64,000 nt of DNA, taken from the NCBI GenBank assembly GCA_963699215.1, contig OY969422.1, forward strand, positions 868,001 through 932,000. The letters run 5' to 3'. The DNA is from VRUE01 sp963699215 (GTDB lineage: Bacteria > Actinomycetota > Thermoleophilia > Solirubrobacterales > 70-9). Positions 17,200 through 26,219 of this stretch are shown here, one piece after another. The notes beneath the pieces are model-generated. The model saw nothing but the letters and a program-made list of their open reading frames with translations, did no database searches and was not told the DNA's origin. Position numbers and translations under genes: made by a program. How positions within the stretch are numbered: position 1 is the first letter of the stretch; the number at the start of each line of letters is the position of its first letter.

Positions 17200-17260
17200 C
17201 GTCCACCCCCACAAGCGCGGCACCGAAAAAGTTAAGTGGAGGCCCTACCCGGAGCCCCTC
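17148..17260 (-). repeat. 20-bp-stem inverted repeat spanning jag stop and rsmG start
   Basis: 17148-17167 and 17241-17260 are perfect reverse complements (GAGGGGCTCCGGGTAGGGCC). The 73-nt loop holds the rsmG ribosome-binding site and ATG and a nested 9-bp pairing, ACTTTTTCG with CGAAAAAGT. One arm covers the jag stop codon, and the other lies inside rsmG codons, encoding ALPGAPL. Confidence 0.8.
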
Positions 17261-17741
17261 ACTCAGCCACCAAAGGGGCGACGACCACGCAGCGCCGTGG
17301 CTCGTCCCCTTCGCTGAACGTCTCGACCCCGGAGCGGTCTTTGAGGTGCTCGTGCACCACGCGTCGTTCCTGGGCGCTCATCGGGTCCATCTCGACGCTG
17401 ACGCTGCCGTCGAGCGCCTGCTCGGCGGCCCGATCGGCGCGGGCGGTGAGCACCTCTCGCCGGCGCTCTCGGTAGCCGGAAGCGTCGAGGACGACTCTCT
17501 TACGGTCGCGCATGCCGCGGAAGGCGGCCTGAAAGCAGAGCAGCTGCAGCGCGTCGATCGTCTGCCCCCGTTTGCCGATCAGCAGCCCGTAGTCGTCCTC
17601 GCCCGTGACCACGGCCTCGATCCGCTCGTCGTCCTCTCGAATCTCAACCTCACCGTCAAGGTCAAGCTCGTCCAGAACCCCCTCGACAAGCTCCCGAACC
17701 CGCTCAGCGGGCTCCTGCGGCCAATCGCCATTCCCAGTCAC
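17259..17741 (-). CDS. jag: Jag/KhpB-type RNA-binding protein (KH + R3H)
   Basis: A 160-residue protein with a KH domain (YGLLIGKRGQTIDALQLLC; GKRG loop) and an R3H domain (MSAQERRVVHEHL with R-x3-H). The N-terminal Jag-N domain of Firmicutes is absent, as is usual in actinobacteria. It binds RNA as a partner of KhpA and affects cell envelope synthesis. It starts at GTG 17741 preceded by GGGGGG. It lies between yidC and rsmG, with element copy 2 upstream. Confidence 0.9.
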   Translation of the reverse strand: MTGNGDWPQEPAERVRELVEGVLDELDLDGEVEIREDDERIEAVVTGEDDYGLLIGKRGQTIDALQLLCFQAAFRGMRDRKRVVLDASGYRERRREVLTARADRAAEQALDGSVSVEMDPMSAQERRVVHEHLKDRSGVETFSEGDEPRRCVVVAPLVAE

Positions 17742-17818
17742 CCCCCAACCCTATTCCAGCTGCGCCGCCCGCGGCGTCGGGAGGCTTCCCAATCCCTCAG
17801 CTCAGCGAGAGGCGGTTG

Positions 17819-17953
17819 GTCCCGGGCACGCGGGGGGCGGCCCCCAAGTGCCTCGCGAAGCGGCCCCGCCAAGGTGATCCCCCGCGAAGCGGTCCAACAT
17901 GGTGAGCGAAGCGAACATAGGCACTTCGGGGCTGCCCCCCGCGTGCCCGGGAC
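17819..17953 (-). repeat. Hairpin element, copy 2 of 3
   Basis: 35-nt arms (17819-17853 with 17919-17953; 33 of 35 positions complementary) enclose a 65-nt interior. On the minus strand the interior starts ATGTTCGCTTCGC and ends GCCGCTTCGCG. It lacks an 11-nt repeat unit (TGACGCTTCGC-like) present in the other copies. An inner hairpin CCGC-TTC-GCGG is present. The element begins 9 bases after the yidC stop codon. The arm sequence is unrelated to copies 1 and 3. Confidence 0.85.
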
Positions 17954-17962
17954 GAGCTGCGG

Positions 17963-18715
17963 CTAGCGCCGTCGCTTCTTCTTCTTGGGCGGAGGCGGAG
18001 GCGGCTTCGCCGCGACGGCCTCCTCCGGCGTCGTGATCTGAGGCGCCGGGATCAGCTTGGCTGCGGCGTAGGCCTGCAGCACGGTCCAGAAGTTGGTCGT
18101 GATCCAGTAGAGGCTGAGGCCCGCCGGGAAGGTCGGGACGAAGAAGACTCCCATCAGGGCGAAAACCCCGATCAGCAGATACTGCTGGTTGCCGCCGGCG
18201 GTCGGCGACGAGCGCATGGTCACCACGGTGGAGAGCGCCATCGAGCCGGCGAACAAGACCATCAGCGCCACCGTTTCCGCGCCGTGGGGCTTTTCGATCA
18301 CGGATTCGATGAACAGCCAGCTGGCGCCCCCGCTCGATTCGACGTCCTGCTTGAAGCTCTCGCCGCGCAGGAGGCTGAAGAGGGCGAAGAAGATCGGCAG
18401 CTGCAGGATGAGGGGCAGACAGGAGGCCAGCGGATTGACTTTGTTCTCCTGGTAGAAGCGCATCATCTCCTGCTGCATGCGCTGTTTGTCGTTCTTGTAT
18501 TTGGTCTGGATCTCTTTGATCCGGGGCTGCAGCGCCTGCAGGGCCCGCATCCCTTTGATCTGTTTGTAGGTGAGCGGGATCAGCAGGGCCCTCACCAACA
18601 CGGTCAGGGCGATGATCGACGTCCCCCAGGTCAACCCGGCCTGGTCGTGGAAGAAGTCGAGGGCCGCCTCGGCGATGTCCTCGATCGGCTGCAGGATGCC
18701 GGCGAAGGGGATCAC
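17963..18715 (-). CDS. yidC: Membrane protein insertase YidC
   Basis: A 250-residue YidC/Oxa1 protein, short Gram-positive type without the large periplasmic domain. It has WGTSIIALTVLVRALLIPL with the conserved groove arginine, the cytoplasmic coiled hairpin (QALQPRIKEIQTKYKNDKQR), then QENKVNPLASCLPLILQLPI and three further TMs ending LYWITTNFWTVLQAY. A proline run and lysine/arginine tail (KKKKRRR) bind the ribosome. GTG 18715 overlaps the yidD stop. It inserts proteins into the cytoplasmic membrane. Confidence 0.93.
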   Translation of the reverse strand: MIPFAGILQPIEDIAEAALDFFHDQAGLTWGTSIIALTVLVRALLIPLTYKQIKGMRALQALQPRIKEIQTKYKNDKQRMQQEMMRFYQENKVNPLASCLPLILQLPIFFALFSLLRGESFKQDVESSGGASWLFIESVIEKPHGAETVALMVLFAGSMALSTVVTMRSSPTAGGNQQYLLIGVFALMGVFFVPTFPAGLSLYWITTNFWTVLQAYAAAKLIPAPQITTPEEAVAAKPPPPPPKKKKRRR

Positions 18716-18984
18716 GTGTGCGCCTCGCCGTGGTACTCCGCCGGATCGACCGGGCCGACGTGCAGGGTGAAGCGGTCGGGCACCGGGTCAAACCCACCGT
18801 GGCTGAAGGGATTGCAGCGCAGAAGGCGCCACGAAGCGAGGATCAGGCCGCGGATCGCGCCGAAGCGGCGGATCGACTGCTCGGCGTACGCGGAGCAGCT
18901 CGGCTCGTACCGACAGCGCCGCGGAATCCCCGGCGAGACCCAGCGCCGATATGCAGCGATCGGCGCGAGCAGCAGCCGTTTCAC
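18712..18984 (-). CDS. yidD: Membrane protein insertion efficiency factor YidD
   Basis: A 90-residue YidD with the hallmark RCRYEPSCSAYAEQSIRRFG and RLLRCNPFSHGGFDPVP, including the conserved cysteines. It assists YidC-dependent membrane insertion. It starts at GTG 18984, overlapping the rnpA stop. The start codon lies inside a parS-like palindrome. Confidence 0.93.
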   Translation of the reverse strand: MKRLLLAPIAAYRRWVSPGIPRRCRYEPSCSAYAEQSIRRFGAIRGLILASWRLLRCNPFSHGGFDPVPDRFTLHVGPVDPAEYHGEAHT

Positions 18985-18991
18985 GTGGAAC
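18978..18991. promoter_or_regulatory. parS-like ParB-binding site
   Basis: GTTTCACGTGGAAC differs at one position from the actinobacterial parS core GTTTCACGTGAAAC. It is embedded in the rnpA/yidD junction, contains the yidD GTG, and lies within 4.2 kb of parAB and 0.7 kb of dnaA, where origin-proximal parS sites are expected. Confidence 0.7.
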
Positions 18992-19349
18992 GCTCCCCGG
19001 GGTCGGTGTGCGCGAGGGCGTCTTCGAGACTGCCCCTGACTCCGTCGGTGCCCTCCCGCTCGATCAGCTCGGCGATCTCCGGTCGCGCGACCAGGACGAA
19101 GTCGTGCCGCGACGGCAACCGCTCCGAGAGCGCCCAGAAGGCCTCTCTGAGCGTCCGCTTGACCTTGTTGCGATCGACCGCGCCGCCGAGTTTGCGACTG
19201 ACCGAGACTCCCAGCCTGACGTCGCGCGTCTCTCCCTCTTTGCGAGGGAAGCTGTAGAGCACCAGGTAGCGCGTCGCGTGCGACGCGCCGTCGCGGTAGA
19301 CACGGTCGAACTCGCCGCTGCGTGAAAGGCGGCGTCGCTTCGGCGCCAT
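18981..19349 (-). CDS. rnpA: Ribonuclease P protein component
   Basis: A 122-residue RnpA, with the RLSRSGEFDRVYRDG start and the RNR-like box RKLGGAVDRNKVKRTLREAF that binds the catalytic RNA. It completes tRNA 5' maturation. ATG 19349 is chosen over the adjacent GTG 19352. It follows rpmH by 25 bases and overlaps yidD. Confidence 0.93.
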   Translation of the reverse strand: MAPKRRRLSRSGEFDRVYRDGASHATRYLVLYSFPRKEGETRDVRLGVSVSRKLGGAVDRNKVKRTLREAFWALSERLPSRHDFVLVARPEIAELIEREGTDGVRGSLEDALAHTDPGERST

Positions 19350-19374
19350 CACTCGAACCCGGCTGTGGGGACCG

Positions 19375-19512
19375 TCATCCCGGAGTGAGGCGCTTCCGGC
19401 CTTTGGCCCGCCGTCGCTTCAGGATCGCGCGTCCGCCACGCGTCCGCATCCTCGCCCGGAATCCATGGGTCTTGGCCCGCTTTCGCCTCTTCGGCTGATA
19501 GGTGCGCTTCAT
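19375..19512 (-). CDS. rpmH: 50S ribosomal protein L34
   Basis: 45 residues, starting MKRTYQPKRRKRAKTHGFRA and ending KGRKRLTPG, the full L34. ATG 19512 is preferred over a longer open frame. The first gene of the leftward origin operon, divergent from dnaA. The 130-base gap to dnaA (19513-19642) holds presumed divergent promoters but no DnaA boxes that I can see. Confidence 0.97.
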   Translation of the reverse strand: MKRTYQPKRRKRAKTHGFRARMRTRGGRAILKRRRAKGRKRLTPG

Positions 19513-19642
19513 TGGCCGTCGCAGTATACGGACGCGTCTCGGAGCTCGGAAGACGGCGCGAATCCGAGCCGGAATCTTTTCTTCCGGCATTTGCGGCTCG
19601 AAGCGATTTCGGTCGTGGTGGCGTCGCTATGGTCGCTCGTCG

Positions 19643-20974
19643 GTGCGCGACGACCTCGCTGAGCAGAATCTCGATGCCCTCTGGAGGGACGTCCAGCGGC
19701 GCCTGAGAAAGGCCGTGCCGGAGTCGACCTTCAAGATCTGGCTGGAGCCGCTGCGGGCGGTCGGCGTGCAGGGCGCGACGCTCTACCTAGAGGCGCCGAA
19801 GGGGATCAGGCCGTGGGTCGAGCGACGCTACTCGGCTCTGCTGCGCGAAACGCTCGCGGACGTCGCAGAGGGGACCGACGGCGTGGCCTTCGTCGAGTCC
19901 GGGAGCGAGCCGCCGGGGCGCGAGGCGAGCCGCACGCCGACGGTCGAGCTCAACCCCAATTACACATTCGAGCGCTTCGTGATCGGCGAGGGCAACCGCG
20001 TCGCCCACGCCGCTGCGCTCGCCGTCGCCGAGGCTCCCTCGGAGGCCTACAACCCGCTCTTCCTGCACGGCCAGCCGGGGCTCGGGAAGACGCATCTGCT
20101 CGGCGCGATCGCCAACTACCTGCGCTGCAATGCACCCGGCCTCAGCGTGCGCTACACGACCGCCGAGGGCTTCACCAACGAGTTCGTCGGCGCGCTGCGG
20201 GCAAGCGGGGCGGAGCAGTTCAAGAGCCGCTACCGCGATCTCGACGTCCTGCTCGTCGACGATGTCCAGTTCCTGCAGGGAAAGCAGCACACCGAGGAGG
20301 AGTTCTTCCACACCTTCAACGCTCTCTACGAGGGGGGCAGCCAGCTGGTGCTCTCCGCCGATCGGCTGCCCAGCGAGCTATCGACCCTGGCGACGCGGCT
20401 GCGCGACCGCTTCGAGTGGGGCCTGACGATCCCGATCGGGCGGCCCGATCTCCCCACCCGCCTCGCCGTCCTCCAGCACCTCGCCCGCGAGGCGGGGCTC
20501 GAGGGCGACGACCGCGATGCGCTCGGCGAGCTCGCCCATCGCATCGACGCCAACGTCCGTCGCCTCCACGGCGCCTTGACCAAGGTGATCGCCCATGCCT
20601 CGCTCACGGCCAAGCCGCTCAGCCCCGAGCTGATCGCCGAGCTGATCCCGAACCGCGCCGAGGGCAAGCCAACCCCCGTCGAGGAGATCCAGCAGCAGGT
20701 CGCCGTCGCTTTCGGCATCTCCCGGGCCGAGCTCATCGGCGGCAGTCGTGCCGCCACTCCGCTGCGGGCAAGGCAGGTCGCGATCCTTCTCACCCGCGAG
20801 GCGACTGACCTCTCGCTGCCCGAGATCGGGCGGCTATACGGCGGCCGCGATCACTCGACGATCCTCAACTCGCTACGGCGGGCTGCGGCGACGCTCGAGG
20901 GCGACGACGACCTCGCCCGCCGAGTCGAAGAGCTGCGCTCCTCTTTCCACAGCCCCTCGGCCGGATCGGCCTGA
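19643..20974 (+). CDS. dnaA: Chromosomal replication initiator DnaA
   Basis: 443 residues. A short domain I (LWRDVQRRLRKAVPESTFKIW) is followed by the AAA+ core with NPLFLHGQPGLGKTHL (Walker A) and LLVDDVQFLQGK (Walker B). The C-terminal helix-turn-helix carries the DnaA-box signature GGRDHSTILNSLRR. Domain II is very short. GTG 19643 gives the family N-terminus DDLAEQNLDALW; upstream codons have no homology. It initiates replication by melting oriC. Confidence 0.95.
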   Translation: MRDDLAEQNLDALWRDVQRRLRKAVPESTFKIWLEPLRAVGVQGATLYLEAPKGIRPWVERRYSALLRETLADVAEGTDGVAFVESGSEPPGREASRTPTVELNPNYTFERFVIGEGNRVAHAAALAVAEAPSEAYNPLFLHGQPGLGKTHLLGAIANYLRCNAPGLSVRYTTAEGFTNEFVGALRASGAEQFKSRYRDLDVLLVDDVQFLQGKQHTEEEFFHTFNALYEGGSQLVLSADRLPSELSTLATRLRDRFEWGLTIPIGRPDLPTRLAVLQHLAREAGLEGDDRDALGELAHRIDANVRRLHGALTKVIAHASLTAKPLSPELIAELIPNRAEGKPTPVEEIQQQVAVAFGISRAELIGGSRAATPLRARQVAILLTREATDLSLPEIGRLYGGRDHSTILNSLRRAAATLEGDDDLARRVEELRSSFHSPSAGSA

Positions 20975-21108
20975 CCGCCGAGGGCACTGTAAGAATCAAG
21001 CCTGTGCACAGAGATCTCCACAGCCTGAAAATCCCATGAACATGCCGATTCCCGATGGTTTCCGCGGTTTCCACAAGCACTAATCCAACTCAAGAGGACA
21101 CCAGTCAT
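20975..21108. other. dnaA-dnaN intergenic region, possible origin segment
   Basis: 134 bases where many actinobacteria hold oriC. Only weak DnaA-box-like sequences are visible (GTTTCCACA near 21067, ATCTCCACA near 21015, and TGTGCACAG near 21003); none matches TTATCCACA. There is no long AT-rich unwinding element. The main origin may lie elsewhere or use divergent boxes. dnaN translation signals (AGAGGA) are at the right end. Confidence 0.35.
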
Positions 21109-22215
21109 TTGAAGCTGACCACCAAACGCGACGAGTTCGTTTCCAAGCTCTCGGTCGTCTCGCGAGCTGTTTCTACCCGCGCCGCGACCCAGGCGCTGTC
21201 CGGAATACTGCTCACCGCCTCCGAGGGCAGCGTGACGCTGGCCGCGACCGATGGCGAGATGGGATTGCGCACGGCTTTGGAGGCGGAGGTCTCCGCCGAG
21301 GGAACCACCCTGCTCCCTGGTCGGCTCCTGGCCGAGCTCGCCCGCTCGCTCTCCGGCGATAGCGTCGAGATGGAGCTCCGCGAGTCCGAGCGCGACGTGG
21401 AGATTCGCAGCGGCGGCTCCAACTTTCACCTCCGCGTGCTGCCAGCCGAGGATTTCCCCAACCTCCCCACCGAGCAGCCCGAGCCGCTGGCGATTCCGGC
21501 GGCGGCGCTCGCCTCGACGGTCGAGCTGGTCGCACCCGCAGCATCGAGCGACGACATGCGCCCGGTTCTGACCGGTGTTCTGGTCACCGCCGGCGGGCAG
21601 GAGATGACGATGGTCGCGACCGACTCGTACCGGCTGGCCGTCAAGCGAACCGAGCTGGAGAGCGCGATCGGCGGTGAGCTCGAGGCCAATATTCCCGCCA
21701 AGGCGCTGCGCGAGCTCGGCCGCCTGGTCGCCGCCGACGAGCTCGACCAGGTCGCGGTCAGCCTGCTTCCCACCCAGGCCGTATTCAAGGCAGGGGCGAC
21801 CCTCCTCAACACGAGGCTGATCGACGGGCAGTTTCCCAACTTTCGACAGCTCCTGCCGGAGTCCTACGAGCACGACGTGCGCCTGCCGCGAACGGAATTC
21901 CTCGAGGTCGTCCGCCGGGTGAGTCAGCTGGCGCAACGCAACGCGCCGCTGCGCCTCTCCTTCGCCGCGGGGGAGCTGAAGGTCTCGGCCTCGACCCCCG
22001 ACGTCGGCGATGCCGAAGAGACGATCCCGGCGGCGTTCGAGGGCGAGGCGCTGGAGATCGGGTTCAACCCGGACTTCCTCCGCGACGGCATCGAAAGCGT
22101 CGAGGGGGACGAGGTGGTGCTGCGACTGATCTCGCCGCTGCGACCCGGCCTCCTCCAGCCGGTCGACAACGAAGACTTCCGCTACCTCGTCATGCCGATC
22201 CGCCTCAACGTGTAA
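21109..22215 (+). CDS. dnaN: DNA polymerase III beta sliding clamp
   Basis: 368 residues in three clamp domains, with LKLTTKRDEFVSKLSVVSRA at the start and YLVMPIRLN at the end. TTG 21109 is used because AGAGGA lies about 10 bases upstream and the protein begins at the conserved position. The upstream ATG (21055) lies in the intergenic region. It is the processivity factor that encircles DNA. Confidence 0.95.
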   Translation: MKLTTKRDEFVSKLSVVSRAVSTRAATQALSGILLTASEGSVTLAATDGEMGLRTALEAEVSAEGTTLLPGRLLAELARSLSGDSVEMELRESERDVEIRSGGSNFHLRVLPAEDFPNLPTEQPEPLAIPAAALASTVELVAPAASSDDMRPVLTGVLVTAGGQEMTMVATDSYRLAVKRTELESAIGGELEANIPAKALRELGRLVAADELDQVAVSLLPTQAVFKAGATLLNTRLIDGQFPNFRQLLPESYEHDVRLPRTEFLEVVRRVSQLAQRNAPLRLSFAAGELKVSASTPDVGDAEETIPAAFEGEALEIGFNPDFLRDGIESVEGDEVVLRLISPLRPGLLQPVDNEDFRYLVMPIRLNV

Positions 22216-22228
22216 CGGGGGCCGCCGG

Positions 22229-23317
22229 GTGCCGGTCGCCGTCGTCGAAGCGAGGCCCCTGCGCAGCCTGGACGACGTGCGGGTCGAGCTGGGCGCGGGG
22301 ATCGTCAGCTTGGTCGGCCCGAACGGCGCCGGCAAGACGAATCTGCTCGAGGCGCTCTACTTCGCCCTCACCGGCCGCTCGTTCCGGACCGCGGACCGGC
22401 GCGAGCTGATCCCCTTCGGCGCCTCCTTCGCCCGGGCGGAGGCCGCGGTGCGCGACGAGGACGGTGTCGAGCACCGCCTGCTCGCATCGGTCAGCCGCAC
22501 CGACGGCCGCCGCCATCTGCTCGACGGCAGCGCCGCGCCCCCCGCCGAGCTTGCGCGCCACCGCCCCCCGGTGGCGGTCTTCTCTCCCGACCGCCTAACG
22601 CTGGTCAAGGGCCCGCCGGGGGAGCGCCGCGCTCACCTCGATCGCTACGTCGCGGCGCGATGGCCCGCGCGCGCGGGACTGCGCCAGCGCTACGGCCAAG
22701 CACTCGCTCAGCGCAACGCGCTTCTCGCCCAGGCTGCCGCCGGAGGCGCCCCGGCGGGGCTGGACGTATGGGATGCGACGCTGGCCGAGGCCGCCGAGGC
22801 CTTGATCGCGTCGCGAGCGGAGGCGGTCGCCGAGCTGGCGGACCCGTTTGCCGCCGCCGCCGCCGACCTCGGGCTGCCCGCCGAAGGCGCGATCGAATAC
22901 GCGCCGCGGGCAACCGGCTCGGCGGAGGAGATCCGCATCGGGCTGGGGGAGCGCCGCCCCGCCGACCTGAGGCTCGGCCGCACGTCGTGGGGCCCGCACC
23001 TCGACGAGCTGAAGATCTCCCTCGCCGGCAGGTCGGTGCGGCGCTACGGCTCCCAGGGCCAGCAACGCGCCGCCCTGCTGGCCCTTCTCTTCGCCGAGCG
23101 CGAGGCGCTGCTCGGTGCCCGCGGGGTCGCCCCGCTGCTCCTCCTCGACGACGTGATGAGCGAGCTCGACCCGCAGCGACGCGAGCGCCTGGCAGAGCGA
23201 CTCGGGCATGGCGGCCAGGCGCTGATCACGGCGGCAGCCGAGGAGTCGGTGCCGCCGTTGGCCCGCGAGCGCCTCGTGCGGATGCCGCATGACCTCGTCC
23301 ACCTGGCAGCCGCATGA
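22229..23317 (+). CDS. recF: DNA replication and repair protein RecF
   Basis: 362 residues, SMC-like ATPase. It has Walker A GPNGAGKTNLLEALYF, signature YGSQGQQRAALLALLFAE and Walker B LLLLDDVMSELDPQRR. It loads RecA at gapped DNA. Starts at GTG 22229, 13 bases after dnaN. The stop overlaps the DUF721 ATG. Confidence 0.94.
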   Translation: MPVAVVEARPLRSLDDVRVELGAGIVSLVGPNGAGKTNLLEALYFALTGRSFRTADRRELIPFGASFARAEAAVRDEDGVEHRLLASVSRTDGRRHLLDGSAAPPAELARHRPPVAVFSPDRLTLVKGPPGERRAHLDRYVAARWPARAGLRQRYGQALAQRNALLAQAAAGGAPAGLDVWDATLAEAAEALIASRAEAVAELADPFAAAAADLGLPAEGAIEYAPRATGSAEEIRIGLGERRPADLRLGRTSWGPHLDELKISLAGRSVRRYGSQGQQRAALLALLFAEREALLGARGVAPLLLLDDVMSELDPQRRERLAERLGHGGQALITAAAEESVPPLARERLVRMPHDLVHLAAA

Positions 23318-23619
23318 GCCGCCGCCCCGCCCCTCGCCCCGCCTCGTCGGCATTCCGCGCGGCACTCGGTCGCGCTGCTCCGAAGACGCGCCTCGCGGCG
23401 GTGCAGGCGGTCTGGACCGAGGTCGTCGGCGATCGCGTCGCGGCGGCGGCGCAGCCGGTCTCCGAAAGCGCCGGCACGGTGACCGTTGCCTGCTCGGACC
23501 CGGTTTGGGCGCAGGAGCTGGACCTGATGCAGGAGCGGCTCCAGGCGGGTTTGCGCGAGCGCCTCGGCGAGGACGCACCGCGCAGTTTGCGCTTTCGCAC
23601 GGAAGTCGGCAAAGACTAG
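23314..23619 (+). CDS. DUF721 family protein (DciA-like)
   Basis: 101 residues of the DUF721/DciA family (AVWTEVVGDRVAAAAQPVS, VACSDPVWAQELDLMQERL). DciA is the helicase-loading factor in many bacteria lacking DnaC. Placement between recF and gyrB is the standard actinobacterial location. It overlaps recF by 4 bases. Confidence 0.85.
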   Translation: MSRRPAPRPASSAFRAALGRAAPKTRLAAVQAVWTEVVGDRVAAAAQPVSESAGTVTVACSDPVWAQELDLMQERLQAGLRERLGEDAPRSLRFRTEVGKD

Positions 23620-23709
23620 ACGTTTTTCCGTGTTTTGCAGGGATTTCTTAATCGCCGGACAGCTTTCCAGGGGGGCCGAACTGGTATCCTTATGTCAACT
23701 CGAATTCTG

Positions 23710-23753
23710 CCCCGACCGCGCGCCCGAAGCGCGCCTGGCGGTCGGGGTTTTCT
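23710..23753 (+). terminator. Intrinsic terminator between the recF operon and gyrB
   Basis: A perfect 10-bp stem (CCCCGACCGC with GCGGTCGGGG) enclosing a second GCGC/GCGC hairpin is followed by TTTTCT. It lies 90 bases past the DUF721 stop and 21 bases before the gyrB start. It may end the dnaA-recF transcripts or act as a gyrB leader attenuator. Confidence 0.75.
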
Positions 23754-23774
23754 GTGAGACGCGGAAGGGACCAG

Positions 23775-26207
<2,433 letters not shown>

Positions 26208-26219
26208 GGTGGGTGGCTG

